From Lysinibacillus sp. KCTC 33748 (GTDB lineage Bacteria; Bacillota; Bacilli; Bacillales_A; Planococcaceae), in the NCBI RefSeq assembly GCF_002237755.1, contig NZ_MWSJ01000010.1:1-64000 (forward strand): DNA of 64,000 nt. Direction: 5' to 3'. A program made the translations under genes and the position numbers. Positions 37,312 to 45,966 of this stretch are shown here, in pieces (position 1 is the stretch's first letter; each line of letters starts with the position of its first letter). The notes under the pieces are model-generated. The model was not told where the DNA came from and searched no databases. It saw only the letters and a program-made list of their open reading frames with translations.

Positions 37312-37334
37312 ACATTAGTTGAAACACTACTACC

Positions 37335-37771
37335 CTAAAAATCGATATGTTTCACTTGTATTGGATAAAAAATTAATGCTACTTGTTCCAAATTTGTTTC
37401 TTCTTCAAACTCAAATCCCTTAACTTGCCCATTAAAAAATTTCAACTTAAATGAACCATTTCCAATTTCATTTATTACTACTTCAGATAACTGTCCTAAG
37501 CAACAATAAAGGAGCCTCTTTTTGCTAAAAAATGCTCAGGTTCAGTAATTTTATCTAATTTAAGTTCTTTTTTTTCGAACTCTTGGTGTAATCTAAAAAA
37601 CTTTACCAAATGAAACAATGTTTCAATTATTAATGACTTCGAATATAACTGCTTCACCCCGAATAATTGTCCACCAATTTTTCCAAACCATAGTTCATCT
37701 TCTTTTACGTACACTTTATAATACTGATTTCTTGTTACAATATTTTGCTCAATCACATAAAAAGATTGCAT
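37335..37771 (-). pseudogene. Hypothetical gene, apparently frameshifted
   Basis: From the ATG at 37771 a 91-residue frame (MQSFYVIEQNIVTRNQYYKV) ends at a TAG at 37496. Directly after, in the frame one base back, another 55-residue frame continues (LSEVVINEIGNGSFKLKFFN onward to VKHIDF) to a stop at 37335, with no start or ribosome site of its own and a terminator 24 bp later. The join looks like a single-base indel in one gene of about 145 residues. I do not recognise the family. A sequencing error or true decay are both possible. Confidence 0.6.
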
Positions 37772-38048
37772 TTAAATACTCCGTTAAATCTATATTTCCG
37801 CTTAGCCTCTAATAATACTATTATTTGTTAACCTTATTATACTATCCTGCTTACGTTAGTTGAATAGCAACAATCTTTTCGAAAACAGCCTATTTTTATA
37901 ATTAACTTACATTATCTCAACCTATCAAGTGAAAAAAGAGCAAATAGAATGTAGAGGGAAATATAATATGAAGATTGAGAATATTGAAGAAAAATGATGC
38001 AGTAAGTAGTAGATTTTCGTATAATTGACTAAAGGGGAGTGGATTAAT

Positions 38049-38279
38049 ATGAATCAGCAAAAAATGCCACCAGCACTATTGCGTTTAATTGTTATTTTTC
38101 CAAATGTACTGAGCTATTTATTATTATTTGGACTTATCTTTTTTGTTATCTCTAATTATGACACGCTAAAAGCTACGGACAACTTAAATGTTTGGCTTAT
38201 TTTTATTTTTGTGCTTGCGCCGGCTGCTGCCTACACAACATTTAGCATTATTAAGAAAATTCGTGCTGGACAAATGTAA
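38049..38279 (+). CDS. Small two-TM membrane protein, unknown
   Basis: The 76-residue protein has two hydrophobic helices (about 13-37 and 48-66) and a basic C-terminus. AAAGGGGAG lies before the ATG at 38049; a TTG frame from 38025 would run through the ribosome site and is rejected. Not recognised. Confidence 0.75.
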   Translation: MNQQKMPPALLRLIVIFPNVLSYLLLFGLIFFVISNYDTLKATDNLNVWLIFIFVLAPAAAYTTFSIIKKIRAGQM

Positions 38280-38285
38280 GGTAAA

Positions 38286-38324
38286 AAAAGTGTATTCAAC
38301 AGATAAGTTAATGGATACACTTTT
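38286..38324. terminator. Bidirectional terminator between convergent small genes
   Basis: AAAAGTGTATTCA pairs with TGGATACACTTTT; A/T tracts lie on both sides. Confidence 0.7.
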
Positions 38325-38751
38325 AGAATTTTTTAATTCTGAATAATATAACACCAATTACAAATAGAATAACAACTGATATGAAGTAAATGTTAGAAAT
38401 TACATTCATTATGTGAAAAGGGGCTTTATAAACAAAAACAGCTTTCACCCAGTGACGATCTTCTTTTACTGCAATTGCGCTGGAAGTGGATACCCCTTTT
38501 ATTTCATAATAATTTGTCCCTTTTGGGTAATAGTTTGAGGAATTTCCGTAATAATTTCCTGTCATATTATTTGGCTTGGTCTTTACTTCTCCTATAATTT
38601 TACCGATTTTATTATCTTCAATTAATTCTTCTCTTTTAACTTCATAAACGTTTCCTTTCCAAACGACGAAAGGATAAGCCCAAGATAGTGCTTGCACAGA
38701 TGGGGAAATCATAAGTAAAAGTAAAAACGACAACAACGTAATTCGTTTCAA
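38323..38751 (-). CDS. Secreted/membrane-tethered paralogue of the 36.9-kb lipoprotein
   Basis: The 142-residue protein starts at a TTG (38751) placed four bases after GGAGGTG; this gives a clean signal peptide KRITLLSFLLLLMISPSVQA. The middle (NVYEVKREELIED, GNYYGNSSNYYPKGTNYYEI, STSSAIAVKEDRHWVKA) aligns with the lipoprotein at 36865. It ends in a C-terminal membrane helix with a basic tail, so it is anchored at the C-terminus instead of by lipid. Function unknown. Confidence 0.75.
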   Translation of the reverse strand: MKRITLLSFLLLLMISPSVQALSWAYPFVVWKGNVYEVKREELIEDNKIGKIIGEVKTKPNNMTGNYYGNSSNYYPKGTNYYEIKGVSTSSAIAVKEDRHWVKAVFVYKAPFHIMNVISNIYFISVVILFVIGVILFRIKKF

Positions 38752-38981
38752 AAAGCACCTCCAATAAGTAATCATTTTAAATTAATTATAAAATAAAAAA
38801 ATGGGAATATTGAATAGATTTGAAAAAATTGAAAAGTAAAGTTATTTACACGATTCCTCATCACATTTTCGGAAACAATTATTTTAGAAAAATTGACATA
38901 ATGAAATCCAAGACGAATAAAATAATTCCATCTAGAGAAACTAAAAAAATACATAAAAAATTTGAAAAGCGGGGTGTTTTT

Positions 38982-39602
38982 GTGGATCCAACTAATTGCG
39001 ATATGTCACCAATGAAACAAACTTTAAAGGAAGAGCTTCTGCATGTCATTCATTCATTACAGCAAAGCGTAGAAGCGATGGATACTGATACAAATTGTCT
39101 TCTTGGGAACTTTGAAAAAATTAAAGAAAAATTTGTAGCGATTGAAATGAAAGCTGCAACATTTTATTTAAATTGCTATCTTTCTCCGTTTACTGAAAAA
39201 TATCCTGAGCTTTCGCATTGCGTACAAAATATGTCTAAAAGGAGACATGGTGGACTAATTGTGATTGAACGGGAGGATTCTCTAGCAACCCTAATCCGGC
39301 CGGGTATTCATATTGGCGCAGAAGTAACGCATTCCCTAATAGAATCTATTTTTTTTCCTGGAAATCCACTGCATGATGGCGCAGTTTTAATAAGCCAAAA
39401 TCTAATTGATTCAGCAGCAAATGTTTTGCCACTTTCAGACAGACATACGGGGGAAAAGAAATTAGGCACTAGACATCGAGCAGCATTAGGATTAAGTGAA
39501 GTAAGTGATGCGCTTGTTATGGTAGTGTCTGAAGAAACAGGGAGAATTTCTTTTGCCTTTAAAGGAAACTTATATCCGATTACGACGCATGGCATTATAT
39601 AG
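38982..39602 (+). CDS. cdaS: Sporulation-type diadenylate cyclase CdaS
   Basis: The 206-residue protein has two N-terminal helices (CDMSPMKQTLKEELLHVIHS, then NCLLGNFEKI), which inhibit the enzyme in the B. subtilis homologue, and a DAC domain with Asp132 (PLHDGAV) and Arg164-His165-Arg166 (TRHRAALGLSE). It makes c-di-AMP from two ATP in the forespore. GGGGTG lies five bases before the GTG at 38982, giving almost exactly the length of B. subtilis CdaS. The frame stays open 54 codons further upstream to 38820, but without a site. Confidence 0.92.
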   Translation: MDPTNCDMSPMKQTLKEELLHVIHSLQQSVEAMDTDTNCLLGNFEKIKEKFVAIEMKAATFYLNCYLSPFTEKYPELSHCVQNMSKRRHGGLIVIEREDSLATLIRPGIHIGAEVTHSLIESIFFPGNPLHDGAVLISQNLIDSAANVLPLSDRHTGEKKLGTRHRAALGLSEVSDALVMVVSEETGRISFAFKGNLYPITTHGII

Positions 39603-39625
39603 TGTGAAGCTTCACACTATATAAT
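39594..39625. repeat. 32-bp perfect palindrome overlapping the cdaS stop
   Basis: ATTATATAGTGTGAAG followed by its exact complement CTTCACACTATATAAT. It covers the last codons and TAG stop of cdaS. It could be a terminator stem without a T run, or a protein-binding site. Confidence 0.75.
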
Positions 39626-39643
39626 ATCTTGAATTCAAGATAT
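39624..39643. promoter_or_regulatory. 20-bp perfect palindrome, MhqR-box-like
   Basis: ATATCTTGAATTCAAGATAT. It closely resembles the operator of B. subtilis MhqR (TATCTCGAATTCGAGATA), a MarR-type quinone sensor that controls ring-cleaving dioxygenases and flavin reductases. The genes downstream are of exactly that kind. The following TTTT also lets it act as a terminator for cdaS. Confidence 0.6.
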
Positions 39644-39660
39644 TTTCCTTGCTTGTTTAT

Positions 39661-39678
39661 CACTTGCGTGGTAAAGTG
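39661..39678 (+). promoter_or_regulatory. 18-bp MarR operator, copy 1
   Basis: CACTTGCGTGGTAAAGTG, an imperfect palindrome that overlaps the spacer and -10 region (TAAAGT at 39672-39677) of a likely marR promoter with -35 TTGCTT. It matches copy 2 at 40160 in 15 of 18 positions. Confidence 0.6.
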
Positions 39679-39700
39679 ATGATTGAGAGGGGGAGGAAGC

Positions 39701-40144
39701 ATGCGAAAACACACACTCGGATCACTGACATGGATTCGGATGATGCGCTTTACCAATCAAAGCAACCAGCTATCTAATGAGTTTTTAAAGCGCTTTGACT
39801 TAACGACTGCACAGTTTGATGTCCTAATACAAATAAAGACATATGCACCGTTAACGCAATCGCAGTTAGCAGAGAAAGTGACAGTGACGCAAGGTGGAAT
39901 GTCTCGAATGCTTGCTCGTCTAGAAAAAGATGGACTTATTGAACGCAAGCAAAATTGGAAGACTAAAACAATTTCGCTCACAGCTAAAGGCGAGCAAATG
40001 ATTGATGAGGCAACACCAAGTCAGCTACAGTTTCAATCTTCATTTTTTGAAGAAGTATTAACAGAAGAAGAAATGAAAAATTTAAATATACTAATGTCAA
40101 AATTAGAGAAGCATAGTCGTGGAAAAAAATTACCCCCAGCGTGA
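39701..40144 (+). CDS. MarR-family regulator of the quinone/aromatic detoxification operon
   Basis: The 147-residue protein has the MarR winged helix ([50 protein letters not shown]). GGGAGG points to the ATG at 39701; a TTG frame from 39683 runs through that site. There is no N-terminal redox cysteine of the OhrR type. With MhqR-like palindromes upstream and a dioxygenase, LLM oxidoreductase and FMN reductase downstream, it probably senses quinones or related electrophiles. Confidence 0.92.
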   Translation: MRKHTLGSLTWIRMMRFTNQSNQLSNEFLKRFDLTTAQFDVLIQIKTYAPLTQSQLAEKVTVTQGGMSRMLARLEKDGLIERKQNWKTKTISLTAKGEQMIDEATPSQLQFQSSFFEEVLTEEEMKNLNILMSKLEKHSRGKKLPPA

Positions 40145-40159
40145 TTTTTTTTGCAACAT

Positions 40160-40177
40160 CACTTGCTTAGTCAAGTG
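40160..40177 (+). promoter_or_regulatory. 18-bp MarR operator, copy 2
   Basis: CACTTGCTTAGTCAAGTG lies between marR and the dioxygenase gene, six bases before GAGGAGG. It has near-perfect dyad symmetry and matches copy 1 at 15 of 18 positions. Confidence 0.6.
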
Positions 40178-40197
40178 AAAATGAGGAGGAAACATTC

Positions 40198-41139
40198 ATG
40201 AACAAATTAAGTGGACATCATCATATATCAATGTTAACTAAAAACGGCAAACGTAATAATGATTTTTATACAAAAATTCTCGGCTTACGTCGTGTGAAAA
40301 AAACAGTCAACCTAGATTCGCCTTCTATGTATCATTTGTTTTATGGAGACCTAACAGGAGCTGCAGGTACAGAATTAACCTTTTTTGAAATGCCCCTAGC
40401 AGGACGGACAGTTCGAGGAACAAATGCCATTACACGTATCGGACTACTAGTGCCAAGCTATGACAGTCTGCAATATTGGAAAGATCGTTTTCAAGAATTA
40501 GAAGTTGAACATAGTGAAATAACAACTTATGCAGGTAAAGATGCATTATTTTTTGAGGACCATGAAGGGTTACGAATGGTGCTTTTAAATAATCATGGTC
40601 ACGAAACACCTGCGCATTGGCAACCATGGGGCGGCTCTGATATCCCGGCGGAACATCGTATTTTAGGAATGGGTACAGTTGAAATGACAGTTCGTTACTT
40701 ACAACGGACAGTAAGCTTATTAAAAGAGCTATTTAATTATACAGCTGTTATAGAAAGTGAAAAAGAGGTAGTATTGCAATCCATTCCTGGAGAAGTACTT
40801 GGAGAAATCGTCGTTAAAGAATTAGAAGGGCCAAGTGAGAAACCTGGTCGTGGTAGTATTCATCATCTTGCACTACGTGTTGGAACAGTGGATGAATTGC
40901 AAGAGTGGGATGCCAAAATTAAAGAGTGGGGCTTTGATAGTACTGGCGTTGTGGATCGTTATTATTTCCAAAGTCTTTATTTTAGAGACCGAAATGGAAT
41001 TTTATTTGAAATGGCGACAGATGGTCCAGGGTTTACAGTTGATTCGGCAGTAGAGGATCTTGGTAAAGAACTTGATCTTCCACCATTTTTAGAAGAAAGA
41101 CGTGCAGAAATCGAAGCTAATTTAGAACCACTAGATTAA
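40198..41139 (+). CDS. VOC-family ring-cleaving dioxygenase (MhqO/MhqA type)
   Basis: The 313-residue protein consists of two glyoxalase/VOC modules: LSGHHHISMLTKNGKRNNDFY, LTFFEMPLAG and, in the second, GSIHHLALRV and DRNGILFEMATDGPGF. The repeated His and Glu positions fit the metal site of extradiol-type dioxygenases. The B. subtilis relatives MhqA/E/O detoxify hydroquinones. GAGGAGG precedes the ATG. Confidence 0.9.
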   Translation: MNKLSGHHHISMLTKNGKRNNDFYTKILGLRRVKKTVNLDSPSMYHLFYGDLTGAAGTELTFFEMPLAGRTVRGTNAITRIGLLVPSYDSLQYWKDRFQELEVEHSEITTYAGKDALFFEDHEGLRMVLLNNHGHETPAHWQPWGGSDIPAEHRILGMGTVEMTVRYLQRTVSLLKELFNYTAVIESEKEVVLQSIPGEVLGEIVVKELEGPSEKPGRGSIHHLALRVGTVDELQEWDAKIKEWGFDSTGVVDRYYFQSLYFRDRNGILFEMATDGPGFTVDSAVEDLGKELDLPPFLEERRAEIEANLEPLD

Positions 41140-41153
41140 GGAGAGGTTTAATT

Positions 41154-42209
41154 ATGGAAAAATACCGCATTGACCAATCAAAAGGCATTGAATTTGGCCT
41201 CTATTCTTTAGGGGATCATATTCCAAATCCATTAACAGGCGAACGAGTTTCAGCTCAGCAACGAATCCAAGAGCTAGTTGAAGCAAGTCAGCTTGCAGAA
41301 CAAGCAGGTATTGATGTATTTGGTGTGGGCGAAAGCCATCAATCGTACTTTACTACACAGGCACACACGGTTGTTTTAGGAGCAATTGCACAAGCTACAT
41401 CAAACATTAAATTAACAAGCTCCGCTACGGTACTAAGTGTTTCTGATCCAGTACGTGTATATGAAGATTTTGCAACGATTGATTTAATTTCAGATGGACG
41501 CGCTGAAATAGTTGCTGGTCGTGGCTCACGAGTAGGTGCATATCAATTACTAGGCATTGATTTAAAGGATTATGAAGAAATTTTTGAAGAAAAACTAGAG
41601 CTACTGAAAAAAATAAATGACAATGAGCTTGTCACTTGGGAAGGGCAATTCCGTGCGCCACTTCACAATGCGCAAATTATGCCAAAACCTAAAAATGGCT
41701 CTTTGCCAATTTGGCGGGCTGTCGGTGGACCTCCTGCCAGTGCTATTAAAGCAGGCTATATGGGCATTCCAATGATGTTAACAACATTAGGTGGTCCTGC
41801 TGTGAACTTTAAGCCATCAGTAGATGCCTACAGAGAAGCAGCAGAGCGTAGTGGCTTTGATCCGAAAGATTTACCGATTGCTACAACAAGCCTATTTTAT
41901 GTTGCTGATACGACGAAAGAGGCACTACAAGGGATGTATCCACATTTAAATGGTGGATTCCAAGCAATTCGTGGCGCGGGTTATCCAAAGCAACAATTTG
42001 CACAAGCGCCAGATACACGAGACGCTTTAATGGTCGGAAGTAAGGAACAGATTATTGAAAAATTACTATATCAATACGAGCTCTATGGCATGCAACGATT
42101 TATGGCACAAATTGATTTTGGCGGTGTGCCATTCGATAAATTAATGAAAAATATTGAAATTATAGGGGACGATATTTTACCTGCGATTAAAAAATATACA
42201 GTAAAATAG
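41154..42209 (+). CDS. LLM-class flavin-dependent oxidoreductase
   Basis: The 351-residue protein has a luciferase-like TIM barrel pattern: EFGLYSLGDHIPNPLTG, DVFGVGESHQSYFTTQA, TSSATVLSVSDPVRVYEDFA and RAEIVAGRGS. It would use reduced FMN, probably from the adjacent FMN reductase. The substrate is unknown; the operon suggests aromatic or quinone compounds. AAGGAGAGG precedes the ATG. Confidence 0.92.
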   Translation: MEKYRIDQSKGIEFGLYSLGDHIPNPLTGERVSAQQRIQELVEASQLAEQAGIDVFGVGESHQSYFTTQAHTVVLGAIAQATSNIKLTSSATVLSVSDPVRVYEDFATIDLISDGRAEIVAGRGSRVGAYQLLGIDLKDYEEIFEEKLELLKKINDNELVTWEGQFRAPLHNAQIMPKPKNGSLPIWRAVGGPPASAIKAGYMGIPMMLTTLGGPAVNFKPSVDAYREAAERSGFDPKDLPIATTSLFYVADTTKEALQGMYPHLNGGFQAIRGAGYPKQQFAQAPDTRDALMVGSKEQIIEKLLYQYELYGMQRFMAQIDFGGVPFDKLMKNIEIIGDDILPAIKKYTVK

Positions 42210-42221
42210 GGAGTGTTCAGC

Positions 42222-42788
42222 ATGAAAATTGTTGCACTAGCTGGTTCAATTGTCGGTTCAAAAACAAAAACAGCCATCAGTAAGGTGGTTGAAATCATAC
42301 AAAATCAATATCCAGAGCATGAGGTAGTGTTGCTAGATCTTGCTGAATACAAAATGGAGTTTAGTGATGGACGAAATTATTTTGAATATGATGGGGATAC
42401 GAAATATGTGACCGAAACAATTATGGCTGCAGATGCAATTGTCATTGGAACGCCAACATTTCAAGCTTCGATTCCGGCAACGTTGAAAAATATTTTTGAC
42501 TTACTACCTGTCAATGCGTTTCGCGATAAAGTGGTGAGTACGGTTGTTACAGCTGGCACATCGAAGCACTATCTAATGATTGAGCAGCAGTTAAAGCCAA
42601 TTCTTGCTTATATGAAAGCTCATATCGTTCCGACGTATGTATTTATAGAGGAAAAGGATTTTTTACGGAAGGAAATTGTGAATGATGACGTCCTATTCCG
42701 CCTTGAACGTTTAGCTGAGGATACAGTGATGATAGGTGATGCGTTTGCAGAAATTCGTGCTAAAAAAGATGCGGAATATGATTTTTAG
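42222..42788 (+). CDS. NADPH-dependent FMN reductase
   Basis: The 188-residue flavodoxin-like protein has VALAGSIVGSKTKTA (phosphate loop) and DAIVIGTPTFQASIPATLKNIFD. Likely supplies FMNH2 to the LLM enzyme. GGGAG lies eight bases before the ATG at 42222; a GTG at 42213 overlaps the site. Confidence 0.9.
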   Translation: MKIVALAGSIVGSKTKTAISKVVEIIQNQYPEHEVVLLDLAEYKMEFSDGRNYFEYDGDTKYVTETIMAADAIVIGTPTFQASIPATLKNIFDLLPVNAFRDKVVSTVVTAGTSKHYLMIEQQLKPILAYMKAHIVPTYVFIEEKDFLRKEIVNDDVLFRLERLAEDTVMIGDAFAEIRAKKDAEYDF

Positions 42789-42813
42789 AGATTACTAATT
42801 TAATAAAATTTCG

Positions 42814-42850
42814 ACGCTGTATAAGGGGGCAATCTTATACAGCGTTTTTT
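42814..42850 (+). terminator. Terminator of the MarR operon
   Basis: ACGCTGTATAAG (42814-42825) pairs with CTTATACAGCGT (42834-42845), then T5. Confidence 0.9.
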
Positions 42851-42860
42851 CGTGATATTT

Positions 42861-43886
42861 TTATTTTTGGTTGGACCACTTGAACCATCGAGCATGGCCA
42901 TCAGGGCGCTCCATTGTCCGTATAGATTCTATTTCTCCTTGTTCAATGAAATCTTGATGCAGTTGCATATCAAATAAATTGTTATAGCAATGGTAGAGAG
43001 GTCGTTCTATGCTAATCTCTTTTAATTGCTTCATTAATTCAAGGCGTAACTCCATTGGGATTTGATTGGCCACATGTGTATGGTAAACAACTAACATCGC
43101 TTCTTCTTTAATTTCTCTACTAATATCTTTAATAAGTTTAATAGCATCTCCTTTTATCAGTTGTAAATCGAGCTCTTTTAAAATAGGGAGCGCTTGATTT
43201 AACAAAAGTCTACGTTCTTGATGCTCTGGCCAAATTAATGCTTGGAGCCATTGTAGCTCTTCCTCATTATGAATATCAATAGGATTTAAATCGATGCCCA
43301 CTCGCTTACAAACAACTGGAGCATTTGAAATAGAAGTTGGAAGCAGCTGACCTTGATTTTCTGATGACAAAATGAAATCATTATTAGAATTGTTTATGTG
43401 AAGCTGTTGATTGTAGCAGTAATTGTATTGATCCATCCCAAGTTGAAGCCCTGCACTTGCACCAATTTCTATGAAGGCTAATGGTTTTTTGTGGTGTTCA
43501 TAAATTTCTGTCATCATCGGATAAAGGTAAGAACAACGGCGAATTTCATTTGTCTGAACAAGTTTTTCTTGAAATAAAGTCTTCAATTCGTCTGAATGGG
43601 ACAAGACGAATGCTTTAAAAACTGGGTACACTCCACTTATTGCTTTGGGTGCTGTCGTTAAAGATGGATAAAAATGAACTAAATCGTCCTTTGATGATGA
43701 CAGTAAATACTGAACACCAGCTAATAAAAAATTAGGTACGGGTTGTCCTTGAGGTATAGACGCCGCAACTTTTAATAGTTCATCGTCATCAGCAATCTTA
43801 TTCGCTAAATGTTCGTACAGTGGACTTGAGTTTTCACATTCATTTTTTGCAAAAGTACGGAATTGTTTCCTTAATTTAGCTAACAT
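42861..43886 (-). CDS. DUF2332 domain-containing protein
   Basis: The 341-residue protein has the DUF2332 pattern (FIEIGASAGLQLGMDQY near residue 140, GIDLNPIDI and a C-terminal VVYHTHVANQIP). The first motif looks like a SAM-methyltransferase glycine loop, so a methyltransferase-like fold is plausible, but no activity is established for the family. It is divergent from a LysR regulator. Confidence 0.85.
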   Translation of the reverse strand: MLAKLRKQFRTFAKNECENSSPLYEHLANKIADDDELLKVAASIPQGQPVPNFLLAGVQYLLSSSKDDLVHFYPSLTTAPKAISGVYPVFKAFVLSHSDELKTLFQEKLVQTNEIRRCSYLYPMMTEIYEHHKKPLAFIEIGASAGLQLGMDQYNYCYNQQLHINNSNNDFILSSENQGQLLPTSISNAPVVCKRVGIDLNPIDIHNEEELQWLQALIWPEHQERRLLLNQALPILKELDLQLIKGDAIKLIKDISREIKEEAMLVVYHTHVANQIPMELRLELMKQLKEISIERPLYHCYNNLFDMQLHQDFIEQGEIESIRTMERPDGHARWFKWSNQK

Positions 43887-44009
43887 ACGATTCTCCCCTT
43901 TGTGTAAAAGTAATCGATCTATTTTTAAGTTTATTATTATTGGATAATTTAGTGAATTAAATATAGATAATGAAGTTGATTAAAAACATTAATTGAAGGG
44001 GATGAGATA

Positions 44010-44837
44010 TTGGATTATAAATGGATACAGTCTTTTGTAGTTGCAGCTAAATCCTGTAATTTTCGAATGGCAGCAGAAGAACTACATTTATCGCAGCCAA
44101 GTATCACTGTTCATATTCATCACTTAGAACAATTTTTGAATGTAAAATTATTTAAACGTGAAAAAAAACGTGTGCAATTAACGGAGGCAGGGCACCTTTT
44201 TCTAGTAGAAGCTCAGCAAATTATTCATCAATGGGATAAAAGTATTGAACGTTTTCAGTTAGCGACAAAAGGAATTGAAGAAAAGCTAATTATTGCAATG
44301 ACTCCCTTAATGGTGGAAACGATATTACCTCATGTAATCTATCAGTTTATCAATGAACACCCGTCCATTGAAATATTGATTCTAGTGGAGGATTCAGCAA
44401 AAATTGAGGATTTAATCAATCGTGATCAGGCGCATATTGGTATTTCTTTATTGCCAACTCGTTATCGGCATTGGAACCAAGAACTTCTTGTAGAAAGTCC
44501 TTTAGAATTGGTTATTCCACTAGATGCCTTTGATGATGAGACGGGAGCTTATATTGACTATGAGGAATTATTACATAAGCTACAGGAAAAATATGTAGTT
44601 ACCAAGCAAGTGTCCATATCTCAATCCTATGTGGTAAAGCGCTTAATAAAAGATGGGCTGGGTATGTCATTTTTACCAAGGATGATTGTTAGAAGAGAGC
44701 GGATGGAAGGTCGGTTTAATATCGTTCCCTTCGATGAGATAGCTTTACCAAGTGTTCCTGTATACCTTTTTTATAAGGAATCGATCCGAGTTCCAGAAGA
44801 GTTATTATGTTTATTTCAGACGAGGGATTATTTGTGA
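44010..44837 (+). CDS. LysR-family transcriptional regulator
   Basis: The 275-residue protein has an N-terminal LysR HTH (FVVAAKSCNFRMAAEELHLS, QPSITVHIHHLEQFLNVKLF) and a type 2 periplasmic-binding effector domain. It starts at TTG eight bases after AAGGGG. The 123-bp gap to the divergent DUF2332 gene makes that gene its likely target. The effector is unknown. Confidence 0.92.
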   Translation: MDYKWIQSFVVAAKSCNFRMAAEELHLSQPSITVHIHHLEQFLNVKLFKREKKRVQLTEAGHLFLVEAQQIIHQWDKSIERFQLATKGIEEKLIIAMTPLMVETILPHVIYQFINEHPSIEILILVEDSAKIEDLINRDQAHIGISLLPTRYRHWNQELLVESPLELVIPLDAFDDETGAYIDYEELLHKLQEKYVVTKQVSISQSYVVKRLIKDGLGMSFLPRMIVRRERMEGRFNIVPFDEIALPSVPVYLFYKESIRVPEELLCLFQTRDYL

Positions 44838-44932
44838 GTATCGTCAACAATTTCGTAATTATTTATCTAGGTCGTATCTTTATTAATGGTTCATATCAAA
44901 AGTAGGAAATCATTTTGTATATGCTATGTAAA

Positions 44933-45195
44933 GTTGATTGGAGTGGAGATTGGGCGACTCCTTGGAATTAGCGATAGAGGAGTGAAGGTGAAGGCTAAAA
45001 CCATCACATCCTAGATGAATACTTTGAAGATTTATCGGAACCAAATCTCGTTTTATCGGAACAATTATAACTTTTATCGGAATAATTTCTGTTTTTAGCA
45101 ACTAAGGGTGACTCAGCGAGTTGCCCCCAGAAAGCTTTGCTCTGCGCGAAAGCGAAGCGTTAGCAACAAAGCGCCCAGTCGGAACGGAAATCAAC
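44933..45195. mobile_element. MITE-like element with GTTGATT ends, carrying a 21-bp array
   Basis: The left end GTTGATTGGAGTGG and the right end CGGAACGGAAATCAAC are inverted relative to each other (GTTGATT/AATCAAC exact). Inside lie GGGCGACTCCTTGG, CTCAGCGAGTTGCCCCCAG, GCGCGAAAGCGAAGCG and GCGCCCAGTC. The 63-bp repeat at 2436-2498 keeps the same outer blocks without the middle. No reading frame is present, so any mobility must be non-autonomous. A 21-bp array sits in the middle. Nothing else is seen in the 44838-45291 gap. Confidence 0.6.
45010..45103 (+). repeat. 21-bp tandem array 2
   Basis: TTTATCGGAA starts at 45031, 45052 and 45073, exactly 21 bp apart, with decayed units at 45010 and 45094. 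The stretch 45017-45037 is identical to the complement of 59179-59199 in array 3. Confidence 0.8.
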
Positions 45196-45291
45196 TACGA
45201 TATGATGATAGCTATTAAAATTGTTTAATGCTGGATAACATAAAGTTTTATATAATAAGAACAGGAATAATTTAACAAAGGTGTGATTGTA

Positions 45292-45966
45292 TTGAGAATT
45301 TTAATGGTTGAGGATCATGAAGATGTAAATGCAATGCTAACCGAATTGTTTGAGCAAGCAGATTATCAGGTAACCAGTGTGATGGATGGGGTAGAGGGTC
45401 ATCGGGCATTTCTGCAAAATGAGTTTGATCTTGTGCTTCTTGACATCATGCTTCCCTATAAAAGCGGGGATGAATTACTGAAAGAAATTCGCGCTATTTC
45501 GGATGTACCTGTTGTTATGATTTCAGCTAAAGATTTAGTGTCAACAAAAATTGATTTGCTTCGTTTAGGAGCGGACGATTATATTACGAAACCTTTTGAC
45601 CTTGGCGAGGTTCTTGCCCGTGTTGAATCTATTTTGCGTCGTGTTAAAAAACAAGCTACACCAATGAAGCAGCTCCAATATAAAGATATCGTATTGGATG
45701 ATATCGCTAAGCGAGTTAAAGTTAATGGTGTAGAGGTCTTGCTAACTGCAAAGGAATATTTATTGCTCGAATTGTTTATGACGAACCAAGAGAAAGTATT
45801 TACGAAAGCAAATTTATATGAATCCATTTGGCAAGAAGAATACTTAGGGGATGAACATATTATTAAAATTCATATTAGTAATCTTCGTCAAAAATTAAAG
45901 ACAATAAATCCACAGGCGGATTATATCGAGACGCTTCGAGGGCTTGGGTACCGTTTGCGTCTATAA
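45292..45966 (+). CDS. OmpR-family response regulator
   Basis: The 224-residue protein has a receiver domain with acidic pocket (VEDHED), phospho-acceptor Asp51 (VLLDIMLP) and Lys in KPFD, then a winged-helix domain (LTAKEYLLLELFMTNQEKVF, LGYRLRL end). A TTG at 45292, six bases after AAAGGTG, fits better than the GTG at 45283. Its kinase is the third gene downstream, with an ABC transporter between them. Confidence 0.92.
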   Translation: MRILMVEDHEDVNAMLTELFEQADYQVTSVMDGVEGHRAFLQNEFDLVLLDIMLPYKSGDELLKEIRAISDVPVVMISAKDLVSTKIDLLRLGADDYITKPFDLGEVLARVESILRRVKKQATPMKQLQYKDIVLDDIAKRVKVNGVEVLLTAKEYLLLELFMTNQEKVFTKANLYESIWQEEYLGDEHIIKIHISNLRQKLKTINPQADYIETLRGLGYRLRL

